Shown here one piece after another: positions 43,146 through 50,750 of a stretch of DNA of 64,000 nt. A model generated the notes under the pieces. It saw only the letters and a program-made list of their open reading frames with translations, did not search any database and had not been told where the DNA came from. Within the stretch, counting starts at the first letter, position 1; each line of letters starts with the position of its first letter. The stretch covers positions 11,759-75,758 of the forward strand of contig CAZYGI010000011.1 in assembly GCA_964647255.1 (NCBI GenBank), read 5' to 3'. A program made the translations under genes and the position numbers. The stretch is from CAWJEL01 sp964647255 (GTDB lineage Bacteria > Chloroflexota > Anaerolineae > CG2-30-64-16).

Positions 43146-44111
43146 TTAATGATGCTCCTCTTCGCCATGCCCGTGCGTTGCCAGTGTGAAGAACACCAGC
43201 GCCAGCATGAAGAAGACAAAGCCCTGGATGAAGCCGACGAACCCTTCCAGGGCATAGAACGGCAGCGAAACAATGTAGGGGATCAGGAATGCCAGCACTA
43301 GCAGCAGCACCTCACCGGCAAAGACGTTGCCGAAGAGACGGAAGCTGAAGGAGATGATGCGAGCGAATTCCGAGATGAGTTCCAACAGACCGACGAACAG
43401 TTGGATGACCCCCATGAACGCGCCCTGCTTGAAGCCGCTCAAGTCCACGAACTTCTTGAAGTAGCTCAGCTTTTGCGCCTTAACCCCGAAATACTGCGCC
43501 ATGAAGACGGCCACCAGCGCCAGGGCAACCGTGAAGTTGAGGTCGGTGGCGGGCGGACGCAAGAAGGGAATCAGCAGCACACCTTCTTCTCCGGCAGCCG
43601 CCTTTTGGGCTGTCATGATGGCGCCGTGGGCAACATATCCTGTGGTTTCTGCACCTTCCGGATGCTCGAAGACGCCGATCGTGCCGACGCCGGGGAGCAG
43701 GCCGATCCAGTTGGAAAGCACGATGACGAGAAAGATCGTCATCACGATCGGGAAGAACTTGGGGGTCCACTTGCCGGCGACTTCTGCGGAGAAGTTGTAC
43801 AGCCCTTCAACGATCATCTCGAGCGCATTCCCGAGGCCGCTAGGCACCAGCTCGTTGTTCTTAGCCGCGTCCAAGTCCTTCGGATAAGAGCGCGTCGCGA
43901 AATAGGCCAGCAGGATCAGGATGATCATGACGATCCAGGTCGTGAGGAGGGCGTTGGTGACGGCGAAGGCGCCGATGTGGAAGAGCGGCTCGGCTGCCAG
44001 GACGACGTGCGGCGGCGGGACCTTCAAACCCAACAAGCCGGACACCACGAACAGGGCGACGACCGCGAGAAGAATCACCAAATTGCGGACGGTGAAAAGC
44101 TTCTTAAGCAC
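43146..44111 (-). CDS. atpB: ATP synthase F0 subunit a
   Basis: 321 residues, five or six membrane segments. The essential Arg is in FSFRLFGNVFAGE. It starts with GTG at 44111, overlapping the atpI stop (TAGTG). A longer N-terminal region and extra loop (about 155-200, with HGAIMTAQKAAAGEEG) distinguish it from E. coli subunit a (271 residues). Confidence 0.95.
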   Translation of the reverse strand: MLKKLFTVRNLVILLAVVALFVVSGLLGLKVPPPHVVLAAEPLFHIGAFAVTNALLTTWIVMIILILLAYFATRSYPKDLDAAKNNELVPSGLGNALEMIVEGLYNFSAEVAGKWTPKFFPIVMTIFLVIVLSNWIGLLPGVGTIGVFEHPEGAETTGYVAHGAIMTAQKAAAGEEGVLLIPFLRPPATDLNFTVALALVAVFMAQYFGVKAQKLSYFKKFVDLSGFKQGAFMGVIQLFVGLLELISEFARIISFSFRLFGNVFAGEVLLLVLAFLIPYIVSLPFYALEGFVGFIQGFVFFMLALVFFTLATHGHGEEEHH

Positions 44112-44377
44112 TACGCTCTATCCTCCTGCCCGCTCACGGGGCTATGAGAGCCGGCTTTGGTCTCCGGCGTCCCCAGAGCCTCAAGCGTCCGGCCTGCAAT
44201 GCGAACAATGCCGATGGTGCCAGCGATAATTCCGATGGAAGCGCAGATCAGAAGCACAAGCGGGGCGGTGCCGAGGCGGCGATCAAGCCAGAGGCCTAGC
44301 CCGAGGGGAACCAGGGTGGACAATACCAACACCCCGGCCATACGCCAGACCGGCCGTGGACTTTGCTGTTTTATCAC
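44111..44377 (-). CDS. atpI: AtpI/AtpZ-like ATP synthase accessory protein
   Basis: 88 residues with two membrane segments (VWRMAGVLVLSTLVPLGLGL; LVLLICASIGIIAGTIGIV). These small proteins assist c-ring assembly or metal transport for the synthase. GTG 44377 is chosen: AGGCGG lies 7 bp upstream and the operon promoter at 44415 excludes earlier starts. It is the first gene of the atp operon. Confidence 0.85.
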   Translation of the reverse strand: MIKQQSPRPVWRMAGVLVLSTLVPLGLGLWLDRRLGTAPLVLLICASIGIIAGTIGIVRIAGRTLEALGTPETKAGSHSPVSGQEDRA

Positions 44378-44414
44378 GACTGGCCGCCTTGTGACGCCCG
44401 CTGCGTCGGGCCGG

Positions 44415-44443
44415 ATTATAGCAGGGAGTGGGGACGCGCGCAA
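44415..44443 (-). promoter_or_regulatory. Promoter of the ATP synthase operon
   Basis: Minus strand TTGCGC (44443-44438) and TATAAT (44420-44415), 17-bp spacer. The start is near 44408, leaving a 30-nt leader to GTG 44377. Confidence 0.78.
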
Positions 44444-44477
44444 ATATAAGTTGACACGAGTGTGCGATAAGTGCCGT

Positions 44478-44696
44478 TTAGGCGTCCGGCGGCGATGCAG
44501 GCGGCGCGGGCCGTTCGGGCTGCGCCTTGCGGTGCGGCTGCCGGCGCGCAGCCGCACTCAGCCGGGCATCCACGGTCACGCCAAGTTTTGCGAGCGCCAG
44601 CGCGACGACGCCTGCGAGCGCGGCCGAGCCGACCGCTGCCACCAGGAAGAGGATCAGGGCAACCAGCCCACCGCCGCACAGTCCGATCGGTTCCAT
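44478..44696 (-). CDS. Small membrane protein, function unknown
   Basis: 72 residues: one strongly hydrophobic segment (about 6-40, LVALILFLVAAVGSAALAGVVALALAKLG, broken by Gly/Ala) and a basic Pro-rich tail. It lies between the NusG-like gene and the atp promoter. A possible promoter (TTGACG 44794-44789, TAAAGA 44771-44766) supports transcription. No ribosome site is clear and I recognise no family, so it could be spurious. Confidence 0.5.
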   Translation of the reverse strand: MEPIGLCGGGLVALILFLVAAVGSAALAGVVALALAKLGVTVDARLSAAARRQPHRKAQPERPAPPASPPDA

Positions 44697-44749
44697 GTCT
44701 CGCTACTGCTTCCCACCCAACAGTTGGCCCGGGCTGAAGTTGCTGCTGG

Positions 44750-44767
44750 GAGCGTTGATCAACGCTC
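44750..44767. promoter_or_regulatory. Perfect 18-bp palindrome
   Basis: GAGCGTTGATCAACGCTC is a perfect 18-bp palindrome downstream of the NusG-like gene and overlapping a possible -10 box for the small membrane protein. It could be an operator or a short terminator; no T-run follows. Confidence 0.6.
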
Positions 44768-44790
44768 TTTACATTGCACATATACGAGCG

Positions 44791-45369
44791 TCAACCGGCA
44801 GGTGTTTCAGGTTCCGTATACCGGATGCGCCGCCCGCGACCGCGGGTGCCGCGGCGCCGGGCGCGGAGCTGCTCGGCCTCCTCATCAACGCGGCGCAGCG
44901 CGTCCACCGGGACCTCCGTGCGGTTGGCCTCGCCCAGGAAGCGCACCAGGATGTGGACGCGCTCGGCCGGGCCGACCGGCCCCTGGAACACGCCGCGCAG
45001 CCCGGCAAGGGGCCCCTGGTCAATCACCACCGTGTCGCCGGGCTTGAAGTGGTGCGTCGGCAGCCCGCCCGCCGCCTCGACCTCAGCCAGCCCGTGCTGG
45101 ATCAGCGCAATGGCGGCATCAGGCACCACGGCCGGCCGGCCGCCGAAGCTCAGGATGTGGCGCAGGCCGGGGATCCATTGCAGGTTTTCGATGCCGACCA
45201 GCGAGAGATCGCAGCGAACAAAAAGATAGGCCGGAAAAAACGGCTTGATTCGCTCCCCTGTCTTGGACGGCAGCAGCGGCAGAAATACGTTCAACCCGCG
45301 CGTCGTCAGGGTGCGCGCCACCTGTGCCTCGGCGTTTGGCTTGGTGTACAGGGCGTACCAGGATTCCAT
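44791..45369 (-). CDS. NusG/RfaH-like transcription factor
   Basis: 192 residues. NusG N-terminal domain (SWYALYTKPNAEAQVARTL, FPAYLFVRCDL, GIENLQWIPGLRHILSFGG) and a KOW domain (FKPGDTVVIDQGPLAGLRGVF). The C-terminus ends in an Arg-rich tail (ARRRGTRGRGRRIRY). Such specialised NusG paralogues (RfaH, UpxY, LoaP) assist elongation of long polysaccharide or metabolite operons; it is next to envelope glycosyltransferase genes on the same strand. No secE or rpl genes are adjacent, so it is not housekeeping nusG. GGAAGG precedes ATG 45369. Confidence 0.88.
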   Translation of the reverse strand: MESWYALYTKPNAEAQVARTLTTRGLNVFLPLLPSKTGERIKPFFPAYLFVRCDLSLVGIENLQWIPGLRHILSFGGRPAVVPDAAIALIQHGLAEVEAAGGLPTHHFKPGDTVVIDQGPLAGLRGVFQGPVGPAERVHILVRFLGEANRTEVPVDALRRVDEEAEQLRARRRGTRGRGRRIRYTEPETPAG

Positions 45370-45386
45370 GTCCTTCCCCCCGCCTT

Positions 45387-47480
45387 TCACGGCGCGCCGG
45401 GCCAGCGGCCGACTGTTTGCGGCTCACCCAAATGCTGCAGCTCGCCCGAGTGGTCATAGAGACCGACCACGATGCTGTGGGGCGGTCGGCCCAGGGCCGT
45501 CGGCAGGGCCAGCGTGTGCCGATCAACCAGGGTTTCGCCCGGCTTCCACAATGAGGTGGGGTAGTAGACGCCGCCGGGCTGGTGGTCGCTCTGCGCGATC
45601 TTGTTCCCATCGGCATCCACCAGGTGGACGAAGGTCGTGTAATCGGCACCGAGCTGCCCCACCGGCTGCCAGTAGAGCGTGATCTCCGCCGCGCCGTCGG
45701 GCTGGAGCGCCGCCGGGGCCGCATCATAGCCGGCCAGGCGCAGGCTCCCGCCATAGATGGCTGTGGACGCCTGCGTGGGCGGGTTCGCCGCGGCCGGGCC
45801 GATCACCTGCGCCGGCGCCGTGTGCTCCAAGGCGAATTTGACTTCGATGCCCGGCATCGGCTTGATGAGATAGACCGGCCGGCCGCTGCCCAACGCCTGC
45901 TCAGTCACCGCGCCGACATCGGCCCACGCGGAGCCGGGCTGGATCAGCGGGAAGATGCCGTCGAGGTCGGTGCGGCGCCCCTCAACGTACTTCAGATACC
46001 ACTGCGGCACCATTTCGTCCCGGTCGTTCGTCACGAGGATCGCGTTCTGTTGGATGGGCTGCGCGAGCAGGGCGGCCCACGCCTGCGCGGTCTGATCCTG
46101 GCTGCGGTCAAGCGTGGTGAAGTGCGCAATGAGTAAGTAGACAGGTAAGAGAAAGGCGAGGAAACAAGGAAACAAGGAGGCAAGGAAACCAAGCGTTTTT
46201 GTTTCGGCCCCCCTGTTCTCCCGCCTTTCGGCCTCTCTGCTCCTCGGCTCCCCTGCCCCTCGGTTCCCCTCCGCCTCCGTTCCTCTGCCTCGCTGCTCCA
46301 AGAGCCATACGAGAGCGTTCCCGCATGCCCATACGCCGGCCGCCATCCACAGCGTCCAGATCAGATACGCCGGGATGTAGTAAACATAAATGTCGCCGAT
46401 ACCGTAAACCAGATTGAACCCGACGACGACCAACCAGCTCAGCCCGGTCAGCGCCAGCAGCGGCCGGCGGCGCCACGCCAGCCACGCCAGGCCGAGCAGG
46501 CCTAGAGCCACGCCGACCAGGGTCAGCTCGCGGATGAAGAGCGCCGGCAGGCCGGCCAGCCGCGCTGCAGCGATCTTCCCTGCACCCAGGGCCGAGCCGA
46601 ACCCCTGGCCGCTGACGTGCTCGATAAATCCGCGCCAGGTCGGGCTGTAGAACTCCAGCACTTGTCCCGGCCCGACCTGCATCCGGTTGTAAGCCGTGTG
46701 CGGCGCGCGGAGCGGGAGGTAGAGGTAGAGCAGAAGCGGCAGGCACACGAGCAGACCGATCGCCGCGGCCGTGCGCAGCGACAAACGCCTCGGAAAATGG
46801 GACGCAGATTCACCTGATTGACCTGATCTCTGAAAGCTGTTGTATACCAGGATCGCCGGCAGATAAAGCAGCGTCGTGCGGTGATGCGCCAGGCTGAGGC
46901 CGATGAGCAGCGCGGCGGCGTACAGGGCGCGGCGGCTGCCGGTCTGCCCCCAGATCAGCACCGCCAGGAGGATCGCCGCGACGAACGCCGCGTTCAACGT
47001 GTACACTTCGGCGACCGTGGCCTGCGACCAGAAGGTCGGAGTGACGGCGGTGGTCAACGCGGCAAACAGGGCCGGAATGCGCTCGAGAATTGGCCCGAAA
47101 ATGGGACGCGGACGAGCTCTGAGGGACGCGGATGATAGAGGCTTCAGCATCCGCACGGCCAGGAGATAGGTGAGTCCGACCGCCACGCCGCCCCACAGCG
47201 CTGAGAACGCGTTCATCCGCCATGCAGGGTCGTGCAGCGGCAGCAGGTGCGCCCAGAGCCAACCGAGCATCAGGTAAAGCGGATAGCCGGTGGGGTGCGC
47301 TGCGCCGCCCAGCCAGGCCGCGAACTGGAGCTCACCGCTGTCGCCGCCCAGCAGGCCGGGCGCGAGTGTGCGCAGGTAGAGGGCGAAGGCGAGCAGCGCG
47401 CTGAAAAGCGCCAAGAGGTAGTCTGTGCGACTGAAAACCGGTATGCGTTGGCTGTTCGGCGGACCCGCTGAGTCTCGCAT
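45387..47480 (-). CDS. DUF2723 (TMEM260-like) membrane glycosyltransferase with in-frame repeat insertions
   Basis: 697 residues. Begins DYLLALFSALLAFALYLRTLAPGLLGGDSGELQFAAWLGG; the GDSGE acidic motif and HPTGYPLY are the hallmarks of the DUF2723/O-mannosyltransferase-like family (GT-C fold). About 10-11 membrane segments, then a soluble C-terminal domain from about 510. Three stretches look foreign: about 112-128, about 216-230 and about 393-443 (a charged run of Arg/Glu/Gly words), all encoded by word-like repeats. Probably transfers sugar from a polyprenyl carrier to an extracellular protein or glycan. Follows the NusG-like gene's promoter side by 17 bp. Confidence 0.85.
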   Translation of the reverse strand: MRDSAGPPNSQRIPVFSRTDYLLALFSALLAFALYLRTLAPGLLGGDSGELQFAAWLGGAAHPTGYPLYLMLGWLWAHLLPLHDPAWRMNAFSALWGGVAVGLTYLLAVRMLKPLSSASLRARPRPIFGPILERIPALFAALTTAVTPTFWSQATVAEVYTLNAAFVAAILLAVLIWGQTGSRRALYAAALLIGLSLAHHRTTLLYLPAILVYNSFQRSGQSGESASHFPRRLSLRTAAAIGLLVCLPLLLYLYLPLRAPHTAYNRMQVGPGQVLEFYSPTWRGFIEHVSGQGFGSALGAGKIAAARLAGLPALFIRELTLVGVALGLLGLAWLAWRRRPLLALTGLSWLVVVGFNLVYGIGDIYVYYIPAYLIWTLWMAAGVWACGNALVWLLEQRGRGTEAEGNRGAGEPRSREAERRENRGAETKTLGFLASLFPCFLAFLLPVYLLIAHFTTLDRSQDQTAQAWAALLAQPIQQNAILVTNDRDEMVPQWYLKYVEGRRTDLDGIFPLIQPGSAWADVGAVTEQALGSGRPVYLIKPMPGIEVKFALEHTAPAQVIGPAAANPPTQASTAIYGGSLRLAGYDAAPAALQPDGAAEITLYWQPVGQLGADYTTFVHLVDADGNKIAQSDHQPGGVYYPTSLWKPGETLVDRHTLALPTALGRPPHSIVVGLYDHSGELQHLGEPQTVGRWPGAP
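46130..46310. repeat. Word-like repeat inside the DUF2723 gene (families B and E)
   Basis: AGTAAGTAGACAGGTAAGAG and GGAAACAAGGAAACAAGGAGG (family B, 46133-46180) join C/T-rich words TCTCCCGCCTTTCGGCC, CTCCTCGGCTCCCCTGCCCC and CCTCCGTTCCTCTGCC (46210-46295). All are read in frame as charged Gly/Arg/Glu words plus a hydrophobic run. Confidence 0.83.
46791..46832. repeat. Word-like repeat inside the DUF2723 gene (family A)
   Basis: CGGAAAATGGGACGCAGATT then CACCTGATTGACCTGATCTC. The same pieces (CGGAAAAT, GACGCAGA, GATTGACCTGATC) occur in the non-coding run at 61066-61115. Encodes about 14 residues (SFQRSGQSGESASHF region). Confidence 0.85.
47095..47145. repeat. Word-like repeat inside the DUF2723 gene (family A/E)
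   Basis: CCGAAAATGGGACGCGGACG, AGCTCTGAGGGACGCGGATG and ATAGAGG. It begins like the 46791 and 33114 runs (GAAAATGGGACGC) and encodes SSASLRARPRPIFGPI on the minus strand. Confidence 0.8.
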
Positions 47481-47534
47481 CGTTTATCGTGTCCAGCTTC
47501 TGGCTCGTCGCGGACGAAGTTTCTTATGGTCCGG

Positions 47535-47592
47535 GTAGTAACGGCTTCGGTCGTTCTAGCCAATGCTAACGACTAAAGTCGTCACTAAAAGT
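47535..47592. repeat. Palindromic ACGACTTTAGTCGT-type repeats (family F)
   Basis: GTAACGGCTTCGGTCGTTC and CTAACGACTAAAGTCGTCAC lie back to back in the 47481-47669 spacer; each is a short near-palindrome (ACGAC/GTCGT around a 4-nt centre). On the minus strand a TGCTAGAAT extended -10 lies upstream (about 47625), a likely promoter for the DUF2723 gene. Confidence 0.7.
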
Positions 47593-47669
47593 CCCGCTGA
47601 CATCCGGGTGTGCCGATTCTAGCACATCTCGGCTGAATTGCGTCTTGGGTGGATCTACGCCAAGTTGGT

Positions 47670-50639
47670 CTAGTCACCCAATTCCACCCAATCCACGGCG
47701 GCCGCCAGGTTGCGGAAGTCACCGGCCACCCGGACAAACGCATCGCCTGGCTTGATCTCCTCGGCGGCCGTGCCGGGCGCCGAGCCGCGGACACCGATCA
47801 GCGCGTGTGCATTGCCGGCCAGGTCGGCAGGTGAGCCGGCGCGGGAGCCGATGCCACGCAGGGCCTCAACCGCGGCCGGGGTCAGGTTGGCCGTCGCGTC
47901 GCCCTTCGTCGCCACCGCAACGATGCGGCCCGCGGCGATGCCTCGCAGGTAGCTTGCGAGCGCGTCCGCTTCGTAGCGGTTCGCCGCGGTGTCGAAGCCG
48001 CGCATCTCGATGACCTCGCCCGTCTGAGGGTGGATCACGGTTACATTGTACCCCTGCCGGCCGGCGGAGGCCTTGACCTCGGCGCCGTCCGGGCCGAAGA
48101 GGCTGATGTACGCCTCGCTGAAGCCGTGCACGTCCAGGTTGACCGGGCTGACGATGCCGGTTGAGCCGATGGCGGCGCGGCTGGCGGCGTCCGGGAAGAC
48201 CCGGCGCGGGCTGGCCGTCCACGCGAACGCCAGCCGGACGCGGTTCGGCCCGCACCGGAGGTCAAAATCCAGGATTGGCGCCTCGACCACCTGCCAGCCG
48301 GGCTGCAGCGTGAACTTCTCGATGAGCTGCCCGCCATTCACTCTCATGAGAAGTGGGTTTCCGTTCAGGCTGAGGCTCAGGGTTTGCGCAGGCGCGCCGG
48401 GGTAGGTTAAGGGCGCGACCGCCAGCCGCAGACGATAGAACTTGTTCACGCTGTTGGTGTCCTGGGGTACGCAGCGCGGGGCGTCCAACGGCAGATAGAG
48501 CTCCGCGGCGGCCTCAGTGGCCCAGAGGGCGCTCGCCGCGTAAGGTTGTTCATCCGTGCGGTCAGCCCAGCCCTGGCCGACATACGCCTCCGTGCCGGCG
48601 GCGCCCAGGTCGAGGCGGAACGGCCACGCGGCCGCGGGCCGCTTCACTCGATAAACGGCATAGCCGTCGCCTGACCAGACCGCCGGCTTTTCGACCGGCA
48701 GCACGTCCAGGGCGTACGTCTCGGTGTTCTGCCGCGTGTCCTGGTAAGGATAGCGGCCGGGGATTGCAGGCGTGGTGACGAGATAACGCACGTTGTAGAG
48801 CGTCATGAGATCGCCCGCCTGGGCCCGCGCCGCGGCATCGGTTTCGGGCGAGACGTCGCGGTACATCTCTAGATCGGTCAACGCCTTGAAAAGCGGGATG
48901 CGGGCGAAGTACGCCATCTTGAACGCCGGCGCGCGGCTGATGTTGCCGCCGATAATCGCCTTGCCATGAGCCGTCTGGAAGTACTGGAGGTTGGTCTGCT
49001 CGCTGCCCAGCACGCCGAAGCTGTTGCGCCAGCCCAGCGGCAACTGCATGACCGCGAACTCCCCCGGCTCCGCCGCGATCTGCCGGTAGACCGCGGGGAT
49101 CGTTGCATCGGTCGTCGGCAAGGGGACGGCAAGGTGTTCGGCGAGGATAGCAATACCAAGCAGTCCAGCAAAAAGGGAGCTGCTGAAGCGAAAAGCGCGG
49201 GGGCGGAGGCGCGGAGTTGCGGAGATTTGCGCCGCGGCTCCTGCGCGCCGCGGCTCCTCTGCCCTTCTGCTCAACAGCCATGCCGCCCCATACCCCGCCA
49301 ACACCGCCAGCGCCAGCATCAGGATCACGCTGTTGCGGTTGGGCGCGCGGTTGCCGTTGACAAACGGGATGAAATGGAGCAGCGTGAACGGGAGTGGGAA
49401 GGTGACGCCCTCCGGCAGCATCGTGTCCAGGCTGAACCGGTAGCGGCCATTGATCTGCAGGAGCGGACCCAGGCACAGCACGCCGAAGATCAACGCGTTC
49501 CAGATCCACGGCCCTAGCTTCTTGCGTCCCGCCCAGCCGCCAAGCACGGCCAGCGCCAGCGTGACATAACCCAGAAACACGGTGTTGATGTCGCTGAAGC
49601 GGCTCTTACCTTCCTCGACCGCCCGCAGCGCGGACGCCCACGCGGTGGTCTCAGTGCTGCCGGCCGCCTGCGCGGGAGCCCCCGTCGTGAGCCCCACCGC
49701 ACGCGCCAACGGGTTGAGCGCCGTTGGCGTGACCAGCCCGGCCGCGTCAGCACTGAGCTTGAGGCTTTCCCCCCAGCCCGTCAGCGCATAGTTGCCCGTC
49801 ATGAACTCGCGTGCGACGGGGATCAGCACGGGCGCCCAGAGCAGCGCGGCGATGACGAACGCCACGGCCAGCCGGCCCAGCGCCCCCCAGCGGAGCTTCC
49901 ATGGCCGCCATGCGGCCAGCACGATCACCAGCGTAACCAGTGCCAGGAAGGCGGCGAAGATCATCTCCGCCAGCGCGGCCAGCGCGAAGAAGAGGCCGGC
50001 CATCGCCGCGTATCGCAGCTTCGGCTGTCGCAGCGTCTTCACCAGGTAGAGCGCGTAGAACGGCAGCCACTGGGTGGTCACCATGTCGTAGTGGCCCAAT
50101 GCCGCATAGATCGCCCGGTTCGAGGCGAAGCCGTAGATAAGGCCGGCAACGAACGCAGCAAGACGGAGGGCGTGGAGCGGGAAGCGGGGAACGCCGGTCT
50201 CGCGAGCATCGCCGCGCAACACGGACAAGGCCAGCAGGTAAGCGCCGAAGCCGCTCAACGTCGTCGCCAGCCACAGCGTGACGTTGCTTGCCAGCGGCAG
50301 GTTGAACGCCACTTGCAGCGGCAGGGCGATCAACGCGTTGAAGAAATTGTAGGTGTAGAGGATCAGATCAATGCCCAACGGATACCAGATCAGCTCCGAA
50401 TGCAGCGGGCTGGTGTGCAAATCCAGCAGGGCGTGCTTGAAGTACCAGATGTTCCAGACAAAAGTGGATTCGTCGAAGGCCCAGGTGGCCGTGCCGGGGA
50501 TGCGCCGGATCGCGTCGGCGATCAGCGGCCAGCTCAGCAGGAGCGCAAGCAGGCCGAAGAGGCCGAGGAATAGCCAGGCAGCGCGGCGGCCCCCCGAAGT
50601 TGAGGCCGGTACGGAATGGGTCGGTTCAGGCGTGCTCAT
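47670..50639 (-). CDS. Membrane glycosyltransferase-like protein with C-terminal ILEI domain
   Basis: 989 residues. About 12-13 hydrophobic segments in residues 20-520, including a first extracytoplasmic loop with TWAFDESTFVWNIWYF, as in GT-C transferases. A soluble region follows, and the C-terminus (about 870-980) resembles the interleukin-like EMT-inducer (ILEI/FAM3) domain: GFDTAANRYEADALASYLRGI, GRIVAVATKGDATANLTP, AVEALRGIGS, ALIGVRGSAPGTAAEEI. ILEI domains occur in animal cytokines and sporadically in bacterial surface proteins. A word-like insertion (about 458-483) breaks one loop. ATG 50639 is preferred over 50696. Confidence 0.78.
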   Translation of the reverse strand: MSTPEPTHSVPASTSGGRRAAWLFLGLFGLLALLLSWPLIADAIRRIPGTATWAFDESTFVWNIWYFKHALLDLHTSPLHSELIWYPLGIDLILYTYNFFNALIALPLQVAFNLPLASNVTLWLATTLSGFGAYLLALSVLRGDARETGVPRFPLHALRLAAFVAGLIYGFASNRAIYAALGHYDMVTTQWLPFYALYLVKTLRQPKLRYAAMAGLFFALAALAEMIFAAFLALVTLVIVLAAWRPWKLRWGALGRLAVAFVIAALLWAPVLIPVAREFMTGNYALTGWGESLKLSADAAGLVTPTALNPLARAVGLTTGAPAQAAGSTETTAWASALRAVEEGKSRFSDINTVFLGYVTLALAVLGGWAGRKKLGPWIWNALIFGVLCLGPLLQINGRYRFSLDTMLPEGVTFPLPFTLLHFIPFVNGNRAPNRNSVILMLALAVLAGYGAAWLLSRRAEEPRRAGAAAQISATPRLRPRAFRFSSSLFAGLLGIAILAEHLAVPLPTTDATIPAVYRQIAAEPGEFAVMQLPLGWRNSFGVLGSEQTNLQYFQTAHGKAIIGGNISRAPAFKMAYFARIPLFKALTDLEMYRDVSPETDAAARAQAGDLMTLYNVRYLVTTPAIPGRYPYQDTRQNTETYALDVLPVEKPAVWSGDGYAVYRVKRPAAAWPFRLDLGAAGTEAYVGQGWADRTDEQPYAASALWATEAAAELYLPLDAPRCVPQDTNSVNKFYRLRLAVAPLTYPGAPAQTLSLSLNGNPLLMRVNGGQLIEKFTLQPGWQVVEAPILDFDLRCGPNRVRLAFAWTASPRRVFPDAASRAAIGSTGIVSPVNLDVHGFSEAYISLFGPDGAEVKASAGRQGYNVTVIHPQTGEVIEMRGFDTAANRYEADALASYLRGIAAGRIVAVATKGDATANLTPAAVEALRGIGSRAGSPADLAGNAHALIGVRGSAPGTAAEEIKPGDAFVRVAGDFRNLAAAVDWVELGD
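49190..49265. repeat. Word-like repeat inside the ILEI-protein gene (family E)
   Basis: GCGGGGGCGGAGGCGCGGAG, TTGCGGAGATTTGCGCC and repeated GCGCCGCGGCTCCT words. Read in frame as EEPRRAGAAAQISATPRLRP between two membrane segments. Confidence 0.75.
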
Positions 50640-50750
50640 GGAGCGGATAGTATCATACCGCGGGATGGTGTGCAAAGCAGGCCCAGGGCGGAGCAACGCG
50701 CAAGCGTGTCAGCGCCCGTGCACCGGCGGTCTTGTGTCACGCTTCCCCGA

